Assembly: GCA_900660155.1 (NCBI GenBank) | Contig: CABFPE010000185.1 | Coordinates: 98,439-132,178, forward strand | DNA length: 33,740 bases | Direction: 5' to 3' | Source: Hofstenia miamia | Lineage: Eukaryota; Xenacoelomorpha; Acoela; Hofsteniidae | Shown: positions 1 to 10,044 of the stretch, one piece after another | Layout: every line of letters starts with the position of its first letter | Numbering within the stretch: position 1 is the first letter of the stretch | Position numbers and translations under genes: made by a program | Notes under the pieces: generated by a model | The model's input: the letters and a program-made list of their open reading frames with translations, nothing else | Told to the model about the DNA's origin: nothing | Databases searched by the model: none

Positions 1-945
1 AGAAAGCAGGGAGAGGCTGTGTTGGAATTTGGATTAGGAAATTGTGCAACAGTAACAATGATCAGAAGTAAGTGTAGAAATGGATATAGCTTGAGGACGA
101 GTAATGGGATGCGATTGAGGAAATCAATGCAGAGCACAAGTAGTTAATAGTGATAGAAGAAGTTAGAACAGATCATGAGGAAAGAATACGAGAGGAGGGT
201 AAGCAAGGTACTACAGAAGTTAGCATCGAATCGGTAGAACAGTATAGATGTAATAAATACCTGGCCAAGCTAGTGTTGATATATTCGACAGGAATAGTTA
301 AGTGGAACAAGAATGAATTTAGAGAGTTAGCCAGGCAGGAAGATCAAGAAGGTTTTAGCAGCAGAGAGAGAATTCAATTTTTTGAAAATATTGATAGACT
401 ACATGGCAAGACACAAATGAGTGAAATGATAAGTGTGGAGGAAAACGTAGAGGCAAACGCACTAGGACAAAGGGATATTTAGACAGGCAACCTAATGGAC
501 CCCTACTGGAAGTCAGTATGGAGTTAAGAAAGCAGAAGGCGATGCATTGAGAATCCTGGGTGAAGAAGCACATAAGCAGTAGAACTGGGGTAAGTGTCAA
601 ATTGAGGCAGTGTAAGAAGGAGTTGTAGACGTAAATTATCTAATAGCAGGGTATGAGAAGATTTGCTGGATGAGTCATGAAATGGTTGAACAAATTGCAC
701 ACTGGAACTTGAGGAGGCAGCATTTGTTAGATACTTGGAGGAGGTAGGCTTTCCGAAGTGGGGAAGTGCGATAGTACAGCTGTTTGCACTGCTAGGAACA
801 GCTGGAGTCCTGAGGAAAAGTTCTGACTTCCTGGAACTTGTGAATTCCCCGAGCAGAGAGCTGTAAGAAGAAATAAGGTAATAATAATAAACCGTGTTCT
901 TCCTGCATTAGTTTCAGTATATGTTTCACCTCATGATTATTTTAG
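1..945 (+). other. Unidentified purine-rich stretch with a decayed ORF
   Basis: This stretch is richer in G and A on the + strand than the DNA to its right. One frame is open at 150-482 (110 codons, starting with GTG, not ATG). It is rich in Glu, Arg and Gln and has no domain I recognise. Short protein-like pieces continue in other frames to about 800, for example around 520-590 and 640-720, separated by stops. That pattern fits an old, frameshifted coding sequence, perhaps part of a retroelement, but I cannot name it. It may also hold intron sequence of the RING gene that follows, since the exon at 946 needs a donor further left. I see no upstream RING-gene exon here. Confidence 0.3.
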
Positions 946-1961
946 TTAATGAACGAAATGGAAGTTGGGGGTGCACCACCTTGCAAGAAAACTGACATCG
1001 AAAGTATTCCATCAGTTCTTATTTCTGAAGAACAAGTCAATTTATGTCTTGACTGCTCAGTTTGTCAGGATTATTTTCAAATTGGTGAAAAATCACGAAG
1101 ACTCAATTGTAATCACTATTATCATTCAGATTGCATTGAACCTTGGCTCAGACTTGTAGGACTTTATAATTTTAATATAGTAGTTATAAGAACAGCAATT
1201 GTAATGTAGTTAGGGTCTGTGAGTATCCGAAATTCGATGTCAGAAGCTCACCTCGACATTTCGATTCCTCGAAACCAACTTGATCTTCGTGTGAATGGCA
1301 TCTATTTTTCTACTTTCTGCTTATAATATCGAACAATCCATTGGCCTTTCACTATTTATCTCAAATTGTAAGCCATCAGACTTGGTTTCTCTCAATTAGT
1401 TTATCATTTCTGTCCTAAATTTACTTAGGCTGCACAATTTTATATACTATAAAATTAAGTATTTTTGTAACTCTACTCGAACTCGCGAATTATGATTCCA
1501 ACTCGACTCGAATCTAAAAAAGTCACCTCGCAGGGGACTAAATGTAGTATACGTTTCGCACTCAGCCCAACCCAAACGCATCATACATATCCGCATGAAA
1601 CCCATATATGGATTTTTATTTGAATTTCACCCAGTCATTATCTATACACACACTCTTTTGTGTAAACACATTCAGTTTTAGCTGCGCAGAATTGATATTA
1701 TGTGTACTACAATGTTGATTTTAATGAAACATAATATAACTGTTTATAGCAATAGTCTGTGTTGTTTGCAAGCATTGTTGAATTTGAAATATGCAGAAAA
1801 AGCTGACATTTCCGCTTTTCAAGTTCTTTGATTCTCTTTACTATGTTATATTATTTGTAATTTAGCACAATGCTTGTCCAATTTGTCGAAAAGCAGTTGG
1901 TGAAAGTGAATTTGGCATTTTAGATAGAGCAAAAGACAGTAGAGATTCAGCTAATTCGTAG
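946..1961 (+). CDS. RING-H2 E3 ubiquitin ligase, last two exons (RNF115/RNF126-like)
   Basis: The protein would be a RING-type E3 ubiquitin ligase that recruits an E2 and ubiquitinates substrates. Two exons are visible. Exon 946-1155 follows an acceptor (ATTATTTTAG) and ends at CTT|GTAGGA. Exon 1866-1961 follows TTTGTAATTTAG and ends with TAG. Joined, they complete a canonical RING-H2 finger: C-x2-C-x14-C-x1-H-x2-H-x2-C-x10-C-x2-C, with NCNHYYH in the first exon and ACPICRK in the second. The lead-in (GGAPP...IPSV.ISEEQV) and a short Ser/Asn-rich C-terminus match the layout of RNF115/RNF126. The N-terminal zinc-finger half must lie left of the window. ATG 949 is internal to the exon and probably not the true start. 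The RING assignment is firm; the subfamily is from memory. The intron is 710 bp and carries a MITE. Confidence 0.8.
1211..1540. mobile_element. hAT-type MITE in the last intron of the RING gene
   Basis: This is a 330-bp non-coding element flanked by a perfect 8-bp direct repeat, AATGTAGT, at 1203-1210 and 1541-1548. Its left end reads TAGGGTCTGTGAG and the reverse complement of its right end reads TAGTCCCCTGCGAG, an imperfect terminal inverted repeat starting TAG. The interior has repeated CTCGA-like motifs (ACCTCGAC, TCCTCGA, CTACTCGAACTCG, AACTCGACTCGAATC). An 8-bp target duplication and (C/T)AG ends are typical of hAT elements. The intact duplication argues for a fairly recent insertion. 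It lies about 55 bp from the donor site. Confidence 0.75.
1866..1961 (+). CDS. Terminal exon of the RING-H2 gene
   Basis: This exon is too short to stand out as an ORF. After the acceptor TAG at 1863-1865 it encodes 31 residues beginning HNACPICRKAV and ending DSANS, then the stop at 1959-1961. It supplies the last two zinc-binding cysteines of the RING finger (C-x2-C in ACPIC). The splice from the preceding exon is in phase and gives WLRL-HNACPIC, as in other RING-H2 ligases where a WL pair precedes the last cysteines. The DNA after the stop is AT-rich with no further coding signal. Confidence 0.8.
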   Translation, partial: HNACPICRKAVGESEFGILDRAKDSRDSANS

Positions 1962-2195
1962 TTTTATTTTGTAATTTTTTAACAATTGTATTAGACTTCA
2001 ATTTGTTATGAATTAATTCTGTTAGAAAATAGATGTTTTTAAATGTCAATTTTGCGCTAATTAATTGTGTTTGAAATCAAGAAATCATTTACAATTAATC
2101 ATTCTTATTTTATTGAATGTCTAAATTTTGTGCAGTACATTCAAAATCGATGTCGTGTGTACCCAAAGTTAATTAAATTATGTACTATCAAAGTA

Positions 2196-2201
2196 AATAA
2201 A
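2196..2201 (+). terminator. Candidate polyadenylation signal of the RING gene
   Basis: AATAAA lies about 235 bp downstream of the RING gene stop codon, in an AT-rich 3' region. It is the first canonical hexamer I see after the stop. Such hexamers occur by chance in this composition, so this is only a candidate. Confidence 0.35.
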
Positions 2202-3711
2202 TACACAGCACTCATAACTCCAGAAAATGTGCAAGAATAATGGCAGGTTTGCTGTATTTTTGTTGATTCGCTATAAATATGCTCACATATTATAAATCAA
2301 AGAAATATGAGAACATAGTAAAGTCCATATTTGTTATTCTTGTTACTCATCCTAACGGGATCGTACTAGATTTTTACAACTTTGTTTTTAATTAAAAACA
2401 CCACGTATTTAAAAACTTGAGAGCTAAAATATAAAAAGTGAAGAAGAGACAAAGAAGAATGTTATAATGTATAAGGATAAGCTCAGCCAAATATAGTAGA
2501 GGCACTATTTTTAGACGGATGCCAAACTAATTATATATCAGAAAGTCATCCAAATATATAAAATGCACTATTTTGTAGTGGATCTTTAGTAATGGATATA
2601 AGTCGATATAGTCAAACCCAAACTAGTGTAAAAGTGGCAAAAAAAACTGCATACATAAGCGCCACGTACGGGCGTTCAAGCGTGCCTGGTACGCGTTGGC
2701 AAAGTCAAAATATAAGCATGCATTATATTTAACATTTGCAAACTAAAGTCTAGCACCTTAACTTCCAATTTGTATAAGTTCAAATAAGTCACTAATAGCT
2801 GTAAACATATGTACTTAATGTTGCCTACAATTTACTCGGTAATTATTTTAGAAAGCCTTTAGTATTGAATATAATTAAAAAACAATTTAAAAGCATGCTT
2901 GCCAATGAAATAGAATGTAATTTTTTCAAAAATAGGGTTATAAATAGAACGTTAGCTTTTGCAAGAATACTACGTAGGTAAGCTAAGTCGAGCATGGCTT
3001 CCAAGTAACCATTTTATTTGTTAATATATTACTACATCATCAGATAGTAGTAATTTTTGTGTAAGCATTACATAACTTTTGATTTAAGTCACTACTATAA
3101 TTAAAAAGCTTTATCTTAGTAATGTAGCGTTTTGTCTCCAAAGACAGAATCATGGCATCTTCCCAAACAATAAGATATTCTTTATTCTATATATAATTAA
3201 TAAGAACAATTGCAAATTAAGCATAGTTATTTACATAAGCAGCTGTAATATAATAACAGGGCTTACCAAATTGGTATATTACTATAAGGAAATTATGCAG
3301 AATAGTTCGAAATGAAAATGTCTTTGATGAATTCAAATATTATAAACATAATAATTATTATATATTTTTTAATATCTAGCTAAACTTAGCCTCTTAAGCA
3401 ATGTAAAACTACGGGTGTATAGCATAATTTGAACTCATTTATCCCAAGATCGGAACTAAGTAGAATAAAATAAACAACTGCAAGTTCACCAGAAGAAGTT
3501 CGCCAATCACTATTCGTTTCTTAATATAGAAATATCAAATTGGAAATTTTGAAAATTCTAACGAATTTTTGAAAAGTCCTTTACTAAATTTAACCTGATT
3601 GGTCTAAACATTGACTGGGTCAATTTCGAATTTTAACGGCTGAATACATGCAGCAAAGCGTAATTTACTCATAATTGTTTCGTAACGCAAACAAATTGCA
3701 ATATTAAAAGT
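2202..3711. other. Non-coding AT-rich interval
   Basis: I see no coding signal on either strand in this 1.5 kb. It is strongly AT-rich. The only compositional exception is a GC-rich imperfect hairpin at 2661-2700. No transposon ends or RNA genes were recognised. Confidence 0.5.
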
Positions 3712-3892
3712 GCTATAGCCAGGCCCGTAGCCAGCCTAAAAATTTATAGTAGTCAAAGTAAAGCAATACAAAATCATTTGCTTAAGATTATTACAATTTT
3801 TTTGTCCTTGTAATTTGCATTGATGTAAATGACATTATCATAAAATTACCTACAAATATGTATGTATATATGTATTCAATACAACTGCATAT

Positions 3893-4560
3893 CAGAGTTG
3901 TAACCGGGCCTGTGCCATTAATCCAAAAACAAAAAGCCCATCCTGGCCTGGCCAGTTGCAATTATTAATATTCAGGACCAGGTCCGGGGCGGGGCCGTCA
4001 TATGCAAAACCATTATAACATTTTTTGTAAAATAAATTAAACATATAATGGAAAATACTAAAATTAAAACATTTTTGCATCAACTGCACTATTTAACAAT
4101 AAAATTAACTTGTGATGGCATCAAATCAAATGTGATCGGCTTGAAATAAATATGTGTCCATTGCTGGAAAAGGTTTTTAATGGGCATTTTTAACTTGTTA
4201 ATAGTTAAAAAATGCTACGGGCTTATGCATTATTACTATCTCAAACATGCTAATAAAACCCAGTGTATTGTCTAAGTAATTTAAAGCTTACGCTGGGACA
4301 GCTAAAGTATAAATGAAATTGATTGGCGCTTGCTATTACTAAGACAATTGCTGAGTTAATTGCAACTATTGTCGCCGTGGATTTACTTTTTAATGTTTAA
4401 TTAGTCAATTTAATATAATGATAAAATATTTTTATGTAAGAAAATGCATATTTATTAATATAATTTCTAACAATTCTAGATAGATTTTGCAGAAATTTCA
4501 GATCCCGGGCCCACGCCATTCTTAATTTTACAGCCCAAGCCCGGCCCAGTTACAACTCTG
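3893..4560. mobile_element. Inner hAT-like MITE nested in the 3720-5361 element
   Basis: The left end reads CAGAGTTGTAACCGGGCC. The reverse complement of the right end reads CAGAGTTGTAACTGGGCC, differing at one position in 18. Behind each end is a GC-rich subterminal block (3985-4000 and 4502-4545) in otherwise AT-rich DNA. The element is 668 bp long and non-coding. The flanking 8-mers (CTGCATAT and GGACAATA) do not match, so the target duplication is lost, or the ends belong to the outer element's own structure. Assignment to hAT rests on the CAG...CTG termini. Confidence 0.6.
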
Positions 4561-4753
4561 GGACAATAAGCAGAGTTCATTGTTATTGTTTTTTATTCGT
4601 TTTAAAACTTTAAGTTATTATCTGAAACAGGATATTGTTAGTTTAAAGTTTCAGCCTCAGCTTTTTTATACTGGTTCTACAATAGTATTGTCGCCCTGCG
4701 ATATTTAACAAATCATCCAATAGCGATGTCATATTAAATCAATATATCTGATA

Positions 4754-5100
4754 GTAGTCAATTTCAAATCTGACTAATATTAATACTGAATTTTGCCACA
4801 CGTAGTCTAATTTTATAGCTATTTGCATATTATCCACCAATCAGAAATGTATTGAGGGAGCTTTGTTTTTCAATAAATATGCGGGTAGTAGTCAATTTCA
4901 AATCTGACTACCTCAAGAGTCACAATTTCGCCACAAGTGGCGTTGTTTATTTACAATATTCTCCACCGAACGGAAATGTGTTTAGAAGCAACAAGTGTGT
5001 AAGAGTGTATGCTATTAAATATATGTGCGGGTAGTAGGCTTTTTAAATTCTGACTACATCGGAATTCATTATTTTGCGCGTATGGCTTACAAATGGTGAA
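4754..5100 (+). repeat. Three diverged tandem copies of a ~140-bp unit
   Basis: Units begin with GTAGTCAATTTCAAATCTGAC at 4754, nearly the same at 4888, and GTAGGCTTTTTAAATTCTGAC at 5034, giving spacings of 134 and 146 bp. Shared landmarks include the TTTGCCACA/TTCGCCACA block, CCACCRAWCRGAAATGT, and ATATGYGCGGGTAGTAG before units 2 and 3. The repeat lies in the right half of the hAT-like element. Confidence 0.65.
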
Positions 5101-5591
5101 TTGGTGATCGGAAATTAGCTCACGTTCTTGGCTGTAAATTAAACACTTGTATACTCTTAAACAAAATTGTATTGACATTAGAATTTTTGAATTTCTAATA
5201 AGCCAAGGAATTTTCACTATAAATTATAATTTGAATATACATCAGCATCAATACAATAATCAAATATAATGTGAAGATATAAAATTAAAATTGTTTTTTT
5301 CTTTTTATTAATATTTATGGTAGTCACTGACTACTTGACTACCATATATGCTACGGGCCTGGCTATAGCTCTAAATACCAAATTTTCCTTTGTTTTTTAC
5401 ATACTAATTCAATATTTTCGACGCCATCTAGCGAATTTTGAAAATAAAAATTGCTTCTCATGATTACTAAATGTAGGTTAGGAAGCTGATCTATACAATT
5501 ATTCGCCAATAGTTATTGGTAATGGCGATTATTAAATGTATTTATTTTTAGTATCTAACTATTTGTTATGTATTGAGCAGATAGTAAAGTT

Positions 5592-5645
5592 GCTTCATAA
5601 TTACCGATGCTTTCATAATTACCGATGCTTTGATATTTCAGATGC
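5592..5645 (+). repeat. Short tandem repeat, three 17-18-bp units
   Basis: The units are GCTTCATAATTACCGAT, GCTTTCATAATTACCGAT and GCTTTGATATTTCAGAT, followed by another GCTTTCA. They sit immediately before, and run into, the start of the open frame at 5634. Confidence 0.6.
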
Positions 5646-6587
5646 TTTCACCGCGAGCAGTCAGTCCTTACGAGCACGCTGTGCTTACCTGCGCTACCTG
5701 AATGGGAGTTAAGAAAAACTAAATTATTAGCTCCTCTCAAGAATCTCAGCAGAGATGAACTAATTATCCTGTTCAACATGCTAGCAGCCATCAAAGAAAC
5801 TCCTTCTGAATCCACCAACAAAACTACTCAAGTAACTCCAGAAATGAATCATGCGCCGTCTCAAACACAAATGAAGATACAATGCCCGAAACACTTGAGC
5901 GCAGAAGATGAATTTCTTGCCATCGGATCATCAATGTACCGTCATCTGAAAGCTCCGGGTTTACTAAGAACTTCTACATGTGTTCATTCGTATCCGGAAG
6001 CCACCATTGAAGACATAGCTGATGTAATTCCGCTTTATCCCGAATCGAATAAGTTAAAGAGAATTCTCATTGCAATAGGAAGAAACGACTTAATGCAAAA
6101 GAAAGATTTTACAGATACGTAGAAGAAATTAATTAATGTTATTAAAACTAAATTTAGTTCAGCTAAAGTTTTCCTTGATGAAGTTGCTCCTTTTCCTAAG
6201 GACGAGGTGTTAAACAAAAAATCCGTTGAACTAAATTTATTTATTAAACAAAACGCCAAGCTGTTAAATTATACCGTTTTCGACAACTCTAGCTGTTTTT
6301 ATTTAGGATCTTCTGTTGATAGAAGTTTATTTACNAACGACGTACTTCAAAATAGTTAGCAATACTTTCCCATACTACAAAAATTACAATTAGTCAATAA
6401 ACAAAATAAAAGAACACAAATAATTGAATCTATTAGGTATAAGAAGCGAATAATGAAAAATTCATTTCTAAACACAGCTATAAATATGTGGAATGAATTA
6501 CCAAAATATATTAAACAAATAAGTAGATTAAAAAACTTCAAAATGGATATTAAAAAATATTTTTGCACTTATAATATAAAAAACTGA
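5634..6587 (+). pseudogene. LINE-derived SGNH-like ORF fused in frame to a LINE ORF2 C-terminal tail
   Basis: One reading frame runs from 5634 to a TGA at 6585-6587, broken only by TAG at 6120-6122 and 6357-6359. The first ATG is 5778. The first part resembles an SGNH/GDSL-like domain: GSSMYRHL near 5925 would be the Ser block, and IGRNDL near 6075 the GxND block. Such domains occur in ORF1 proteins of some CR1/L2-type LINEs. The second part (6360-6587) has the hallmark C-terminus of LINE reverse-transcriptase proteins, with the spacing R..R......FLN.A..MWNELP, then ISRLKNFKMDIKKYF. The endonuclease and reverse-transcriptase core that normally separates such parts is absent. It could be an internally deleted LINE copy. 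An N lies at 6335. Confidence 0.55.
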
Positions 6588-7700
6588 AATGGCGAGGTTA
6601 TAAATTTTATAATCCTGATTACTCTATTAATAGAAACTAGCAATCGTCATAGCCCAAGTTAACCACTTTTTATTTGTAAATATTTTTTTTGTTTAGTTTT
6701 GTATTACTTTCTTGACGCTTTCAGAATTTGTTATCAGTATTTCTATTTATTTTTAAAACAATTTCTGAATATAGATTTTTCTTCTTCTTCTAGTATCATT
6801 CCCAGTTGCATAACACAACGAAGGTTCTATTCAATCATTGACTTCGTACAATAATACTAAATCAATAGAGAGATAAGTCGAGTTGTGTCATGCATATTAT
6901 TACCACCACTGTAAGCTAGGTTACACATAATAAATGTTCATTGAGCTGAGTGTTGGCGAATCATCAAAGTAGATGTCAAAGTGGATTAAGTGGTGACATG
7001 GAGAACAGTGTCGGGTAGATGCCCATCAGAGAGGAGCACTGCGTGAAGACTTCATCTGAATAGTGAATGGTGGTTAAATTGTGAATTTCATTTACGAAGA
7101 TACAACCATTTATTGTCGTGAGCAGTTATTCATTAGGTACCTTCCTGTCAAACACATTGGAAATTAAATTAAAGATTTAATTCATTTGTAATTGGGCCTG
7201 GATAGAGATTCTACATCATCCTTGGTTATCATAGTGGGGGGTTAAAAGAACTTATAAAAGCTAAACAAATTTGAGTGATCTTTAATCTCGTCTAAGGATA
7301 TAGAAATGTTATTTGTAACTATTGGTTCTGTCATTATTTCAAGATCTGAAATATTTGCTTGCATTATTGTGATTATTTCGATTCTTTTGGAGATATCATA
7401 GTATTGTAGTGATTCTTGAATGATATTACACCAAATGAGGTCTTAAATATCTTAAAACAAAATAAGATTTCTGTTTGGTAATTTAGAGACACTAGTCTTA
7501 ATATACTCGATTTGTTCTGGTTTTGGCTTGCCCATGTGGAACACATGTTCTAGTGGGACATGCCCATCACAGGCATCATCTTCTTTGATGAGTTTTGATT
7601 TACTTTGTTTGTACTTATTGCCTTATACATACCAAATCATGATTAAGTTCGTCTGATCAGCTTTTATTAGTTTCCCCAAAATCAAATTCAACTGTTGGAG
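6588..7700. other. Non-coding interval, probably LINE 3' and 5' flanks
   Basis: No protein signal is seen. The left part, just after the LINE C-terminal tail, is probably its 3' untranslated region, but no poly(A) or microsatellite tail clearly marks an end. A TCTTCTTCTTC run sits at about 6779-6790. The right part leads into the next LINE. Confidence 0.4.
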
Positions 7701-9320
7701 ATGCTTCCTTTTGTATTTTTGNGGCGAATTTTTCACCTAATTTATGCTATCGCTAATAACTCACTTTCTTTCATATATTTAATTCTAAATATTCTTAACT
7801 CAAAATTCAATATTACCTGTGTTAGAGAAACCTTACCTATATATAAACACAATTTAAGAAACAGCATGAATAAAACAACAAAACATTCTTTATTCTACTT
7901 TCTAGAATTAACAATAATGTTACTTATATCCGGCATCGAGATTAATCCCGGGTCTTACAAAGCTGATAATATTTATGAATACTCAGAATTATTAAACATA
8001 ATGCATTCAACTAATTCCTTTAAATATATTCACATAAATTTTCAGAATCTCTCAATAAAAAATTCGGAATTTAGACTATTCATTTCTGAACTGAATTCAA
8101 ACTTCATTCTGGGCTTAAATGAAACCTGGTTTACAAATTCGTCCTGGTCAATCGATAACTCTAAATTTAAAATATTTAGAAAGGGCAGAAATCCAACCTT
8201 TCATTTTAATAAGACAAAAGGAGGTGGTGTCATGTCTTTAATACCTAAAATACTCAAACCTAAACCTAGGACAGATATAGCAAAAGATTCAACTTATGAC
8301 AGTCTTTGGGTTGAAATTCGAAACCCAGACAAAAATTTTAATAGTCAATTATTTAATATCTCTTATTGTCCAAATAAAACTTATATGAATAATTTTTTCT
8401 TACAAATGGAAGTTGAATTTTCTACTGCTCTGAGTTATAACACGAATATAATGGTAATTGGAGACTGGAATGTAAATCTTCTAAAGAATAACAAAAAAGT
8501 AAGCTTGGTAATTTTCTCAATACTTTCAATATTTCACTAATAAATAGAAAAATTCTTTCTAGAATATCTGCTAAAAATAAAACGCGTATTTCATGATATC
8601 AGAAAATGCTCCGTCTTATAATTATTTTTGTTTTGAATTTCCATACTTGGATCACTGAATTATAGTTAGTTATTCGAATATTCTAAACGTTTCTAAACCT
8701 TCTAAATCTTGGATAAAAATACTAGAAAAATCAACAGAAAACTTCGAAAACTGAAATTCCATATATTCATCATAAACATCTAATGAAATGCTATCACATT
8801 TTACAAAAACTTTACTTTTCTATTTGGATATATGCTGCCCAGAAAAATATATTCTTTCATCCGAATATTCCAAAAAACTCAAAATAATGTTACAACGCCA
8901 TGGATTGATTCTAAATGCATCGATTTAATCAAATAAAGAAACAGAAATGGAAAAAATACTTAAATTCCCAAACACTGGAAAATCATAATGCTTATAAATC
9001 TGCACGAAATTTATGTAATATTGCTATAAGGAAAGCAAGTAATAATTATTCCCGTTTTCAGTATCAAAGTCTTTCTTCCCAAAAAAATAAGTAGAAATTT
9101 GTTAACAATTTGCTAAATAGAAAAAACATGCGAACCGAAGAAATAGAAAGAATATACTATAAAGATAAATCCATTACAAATAAGAAGGAAATCTGCAATG
9201 CTTTCAATGAAGTTTTTCTAAATTTAGGAAACTACAACGGTATGAATGTACCTTTTTGCCTTAATAAACCCAAAGGAACTCCAACCTCTTTCTCTTTTCG
9301 TTTTGCAACAAAATATGAAA
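7701..9320 (+). mobile_element. LINE (non-LTR retrotransposon), endonuclease to RT linker, degraded and truncated
   Basis: The first frame (ATG 7701 to 8540) encodes an APE-type endonuclease, which nicks target DNA to prime reverse transcription. Visible marks are HINFQNL (about 8030), the catalytic-type LGLNETWF (8112), GGGVMSLI (8224) and GDWNVN (8460-8477). The domain continues in other frames to FEFPYLDH (about 8616-8658). From about 8960 to 9320 a frame with one stop (9091-9093) shows the usual spacer before the reverse transcriptase: ARNLCNIAIRKASNNY and NKKEICNAFNEVFLNLG. The reverse transcriptase should follow but the element stops at N9321 and a (TTTA)n tract. Just before the endonuclease lies GIEINPGS, a degenerate 2A-like motif. 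Ns at 7722 and 9321 limit accuracy. Confidence 0.8.
7932..7955 (+). other. Degenerate 2A-like (ribosome-skipping) motif
   Basis: The encoded residues LLISGIEINPGS match the 2A consensus D-x-E-x-N-P-G-P except at the first Asp (Gly here) and the final Pro (Ser here). 2A-like sequences in this position, upstream of the endonuclease, are known in some invertebrate LINEs. The loss of the last proline should abolish skipping in this copy. Confidence 0.55.
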
Positions 9321-9321
9321 N

Positions 9322-9412
<91 letters not shown>
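9322..9412. repeat. (TTTA)n microsatellite, about 91 bp
   Basis: This is an almost perfect TTTA tract starting right after a single N at 9321. The ORFs with YLFIYLF repeats here are artefacts of it. It coincides with the point where LINE coding sequence ends. Confidence 0.95.
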
Positions 9413-10040
9413 CGATTCCATCCCAATAAGTCCTAATTTGACGTCCACGTAAAAGTTCATTGTAGGGAAGAAGCTTCATGTTTTCTCAAATGTCAGATCG
9501 AAAGGTAAGAAAGAAACGTTTCCCTAGCAGTTAATTTGTGTATAATGGAACAAAACAAACGATTTGTATAAACTGTTCTTTAATAGAATGATTATATCTC
9601 TATAACACTATATTCTCTAACCTCTATTTTCCTGCAATTAATTATGCGTTGTTCTTGATAATCTCAATGTTTTTTCACTGGTTTTTCTGATATTGCATTA
9701 AAAAATATAGTAATTATTTTCATTATATTGTAACGTAACATGCATAAGTTGCTAACTTGAGAAAACGAATTAATGTAATTTATTTATTTGATGATGTCAT
9801 ACAGGGAGTGCAGTGTACTTCCAATTTAAATGTTTTGATGCTGTTTGATGTGTATCCAATTGTGGTTAAATTGGTTTTGATGCTAGATTTTCAATGAATT
9901 GACAAAATTGTTGATATATCTACTAGAAACGGGATTTAGTTATGACTTTATACTTGTAAAATTAAATTTGTGATGTTAAGAAATATTATAAAAGCCTTTG
10001 ATATGGGTTTTTGCCCACTCACGTAATGATGAAGTTTTTT
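9413..10040. other. Non-coding AT-rich interval
   Basis: No coding sequence, transposon ends or RNA genes are recognised between the (TTTA)n tract and the minus-strand reverse-transcriptase relic. Confidence 0.5.
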
Positions 10041-10044
10041 ACTA

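Larger units (their letters stand above)
3720..5361. mobile_element. Non-autonomous hAT-like element, palindromic target duplication
   Basis: The ends are inverted: the left starts CAGGCCCGTAGC and the right finishes GCTACGGGCCTG. Both are flanked by the same 8 bp, GCTATAGC (3712-3719 and 5362-5369). This fits a hAT element of 1,642 bp with an 8-bp target duplication. Because GCTATAGC is its own reverse complement, the inverted repeat can also be read as 20 bp long. Inside there is no transposase. The interior holds a second inverted-repeat pair (3893-4560), a diverged three-copy repeat of about 140 bp (4754-5100), and subterminal GTAGTCAA motifs near both ends (about 3755 and 5335). Short ORFs at 3892-4089 and 4852-5217 look fortuitous. 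Confidence 0.75.

Noticed and set aside
3892..4089. Minus-strand ORF within the nested hAT-like element
   Set aside because: It overlaps the terminal repeat and GC-rich subterminal block; no transposase features.
9246..9452. ORFs rich in YLFIYLFIYLF
   Set aside because: They are direct translations of the (TTTA)n microsatellite, not proteins.
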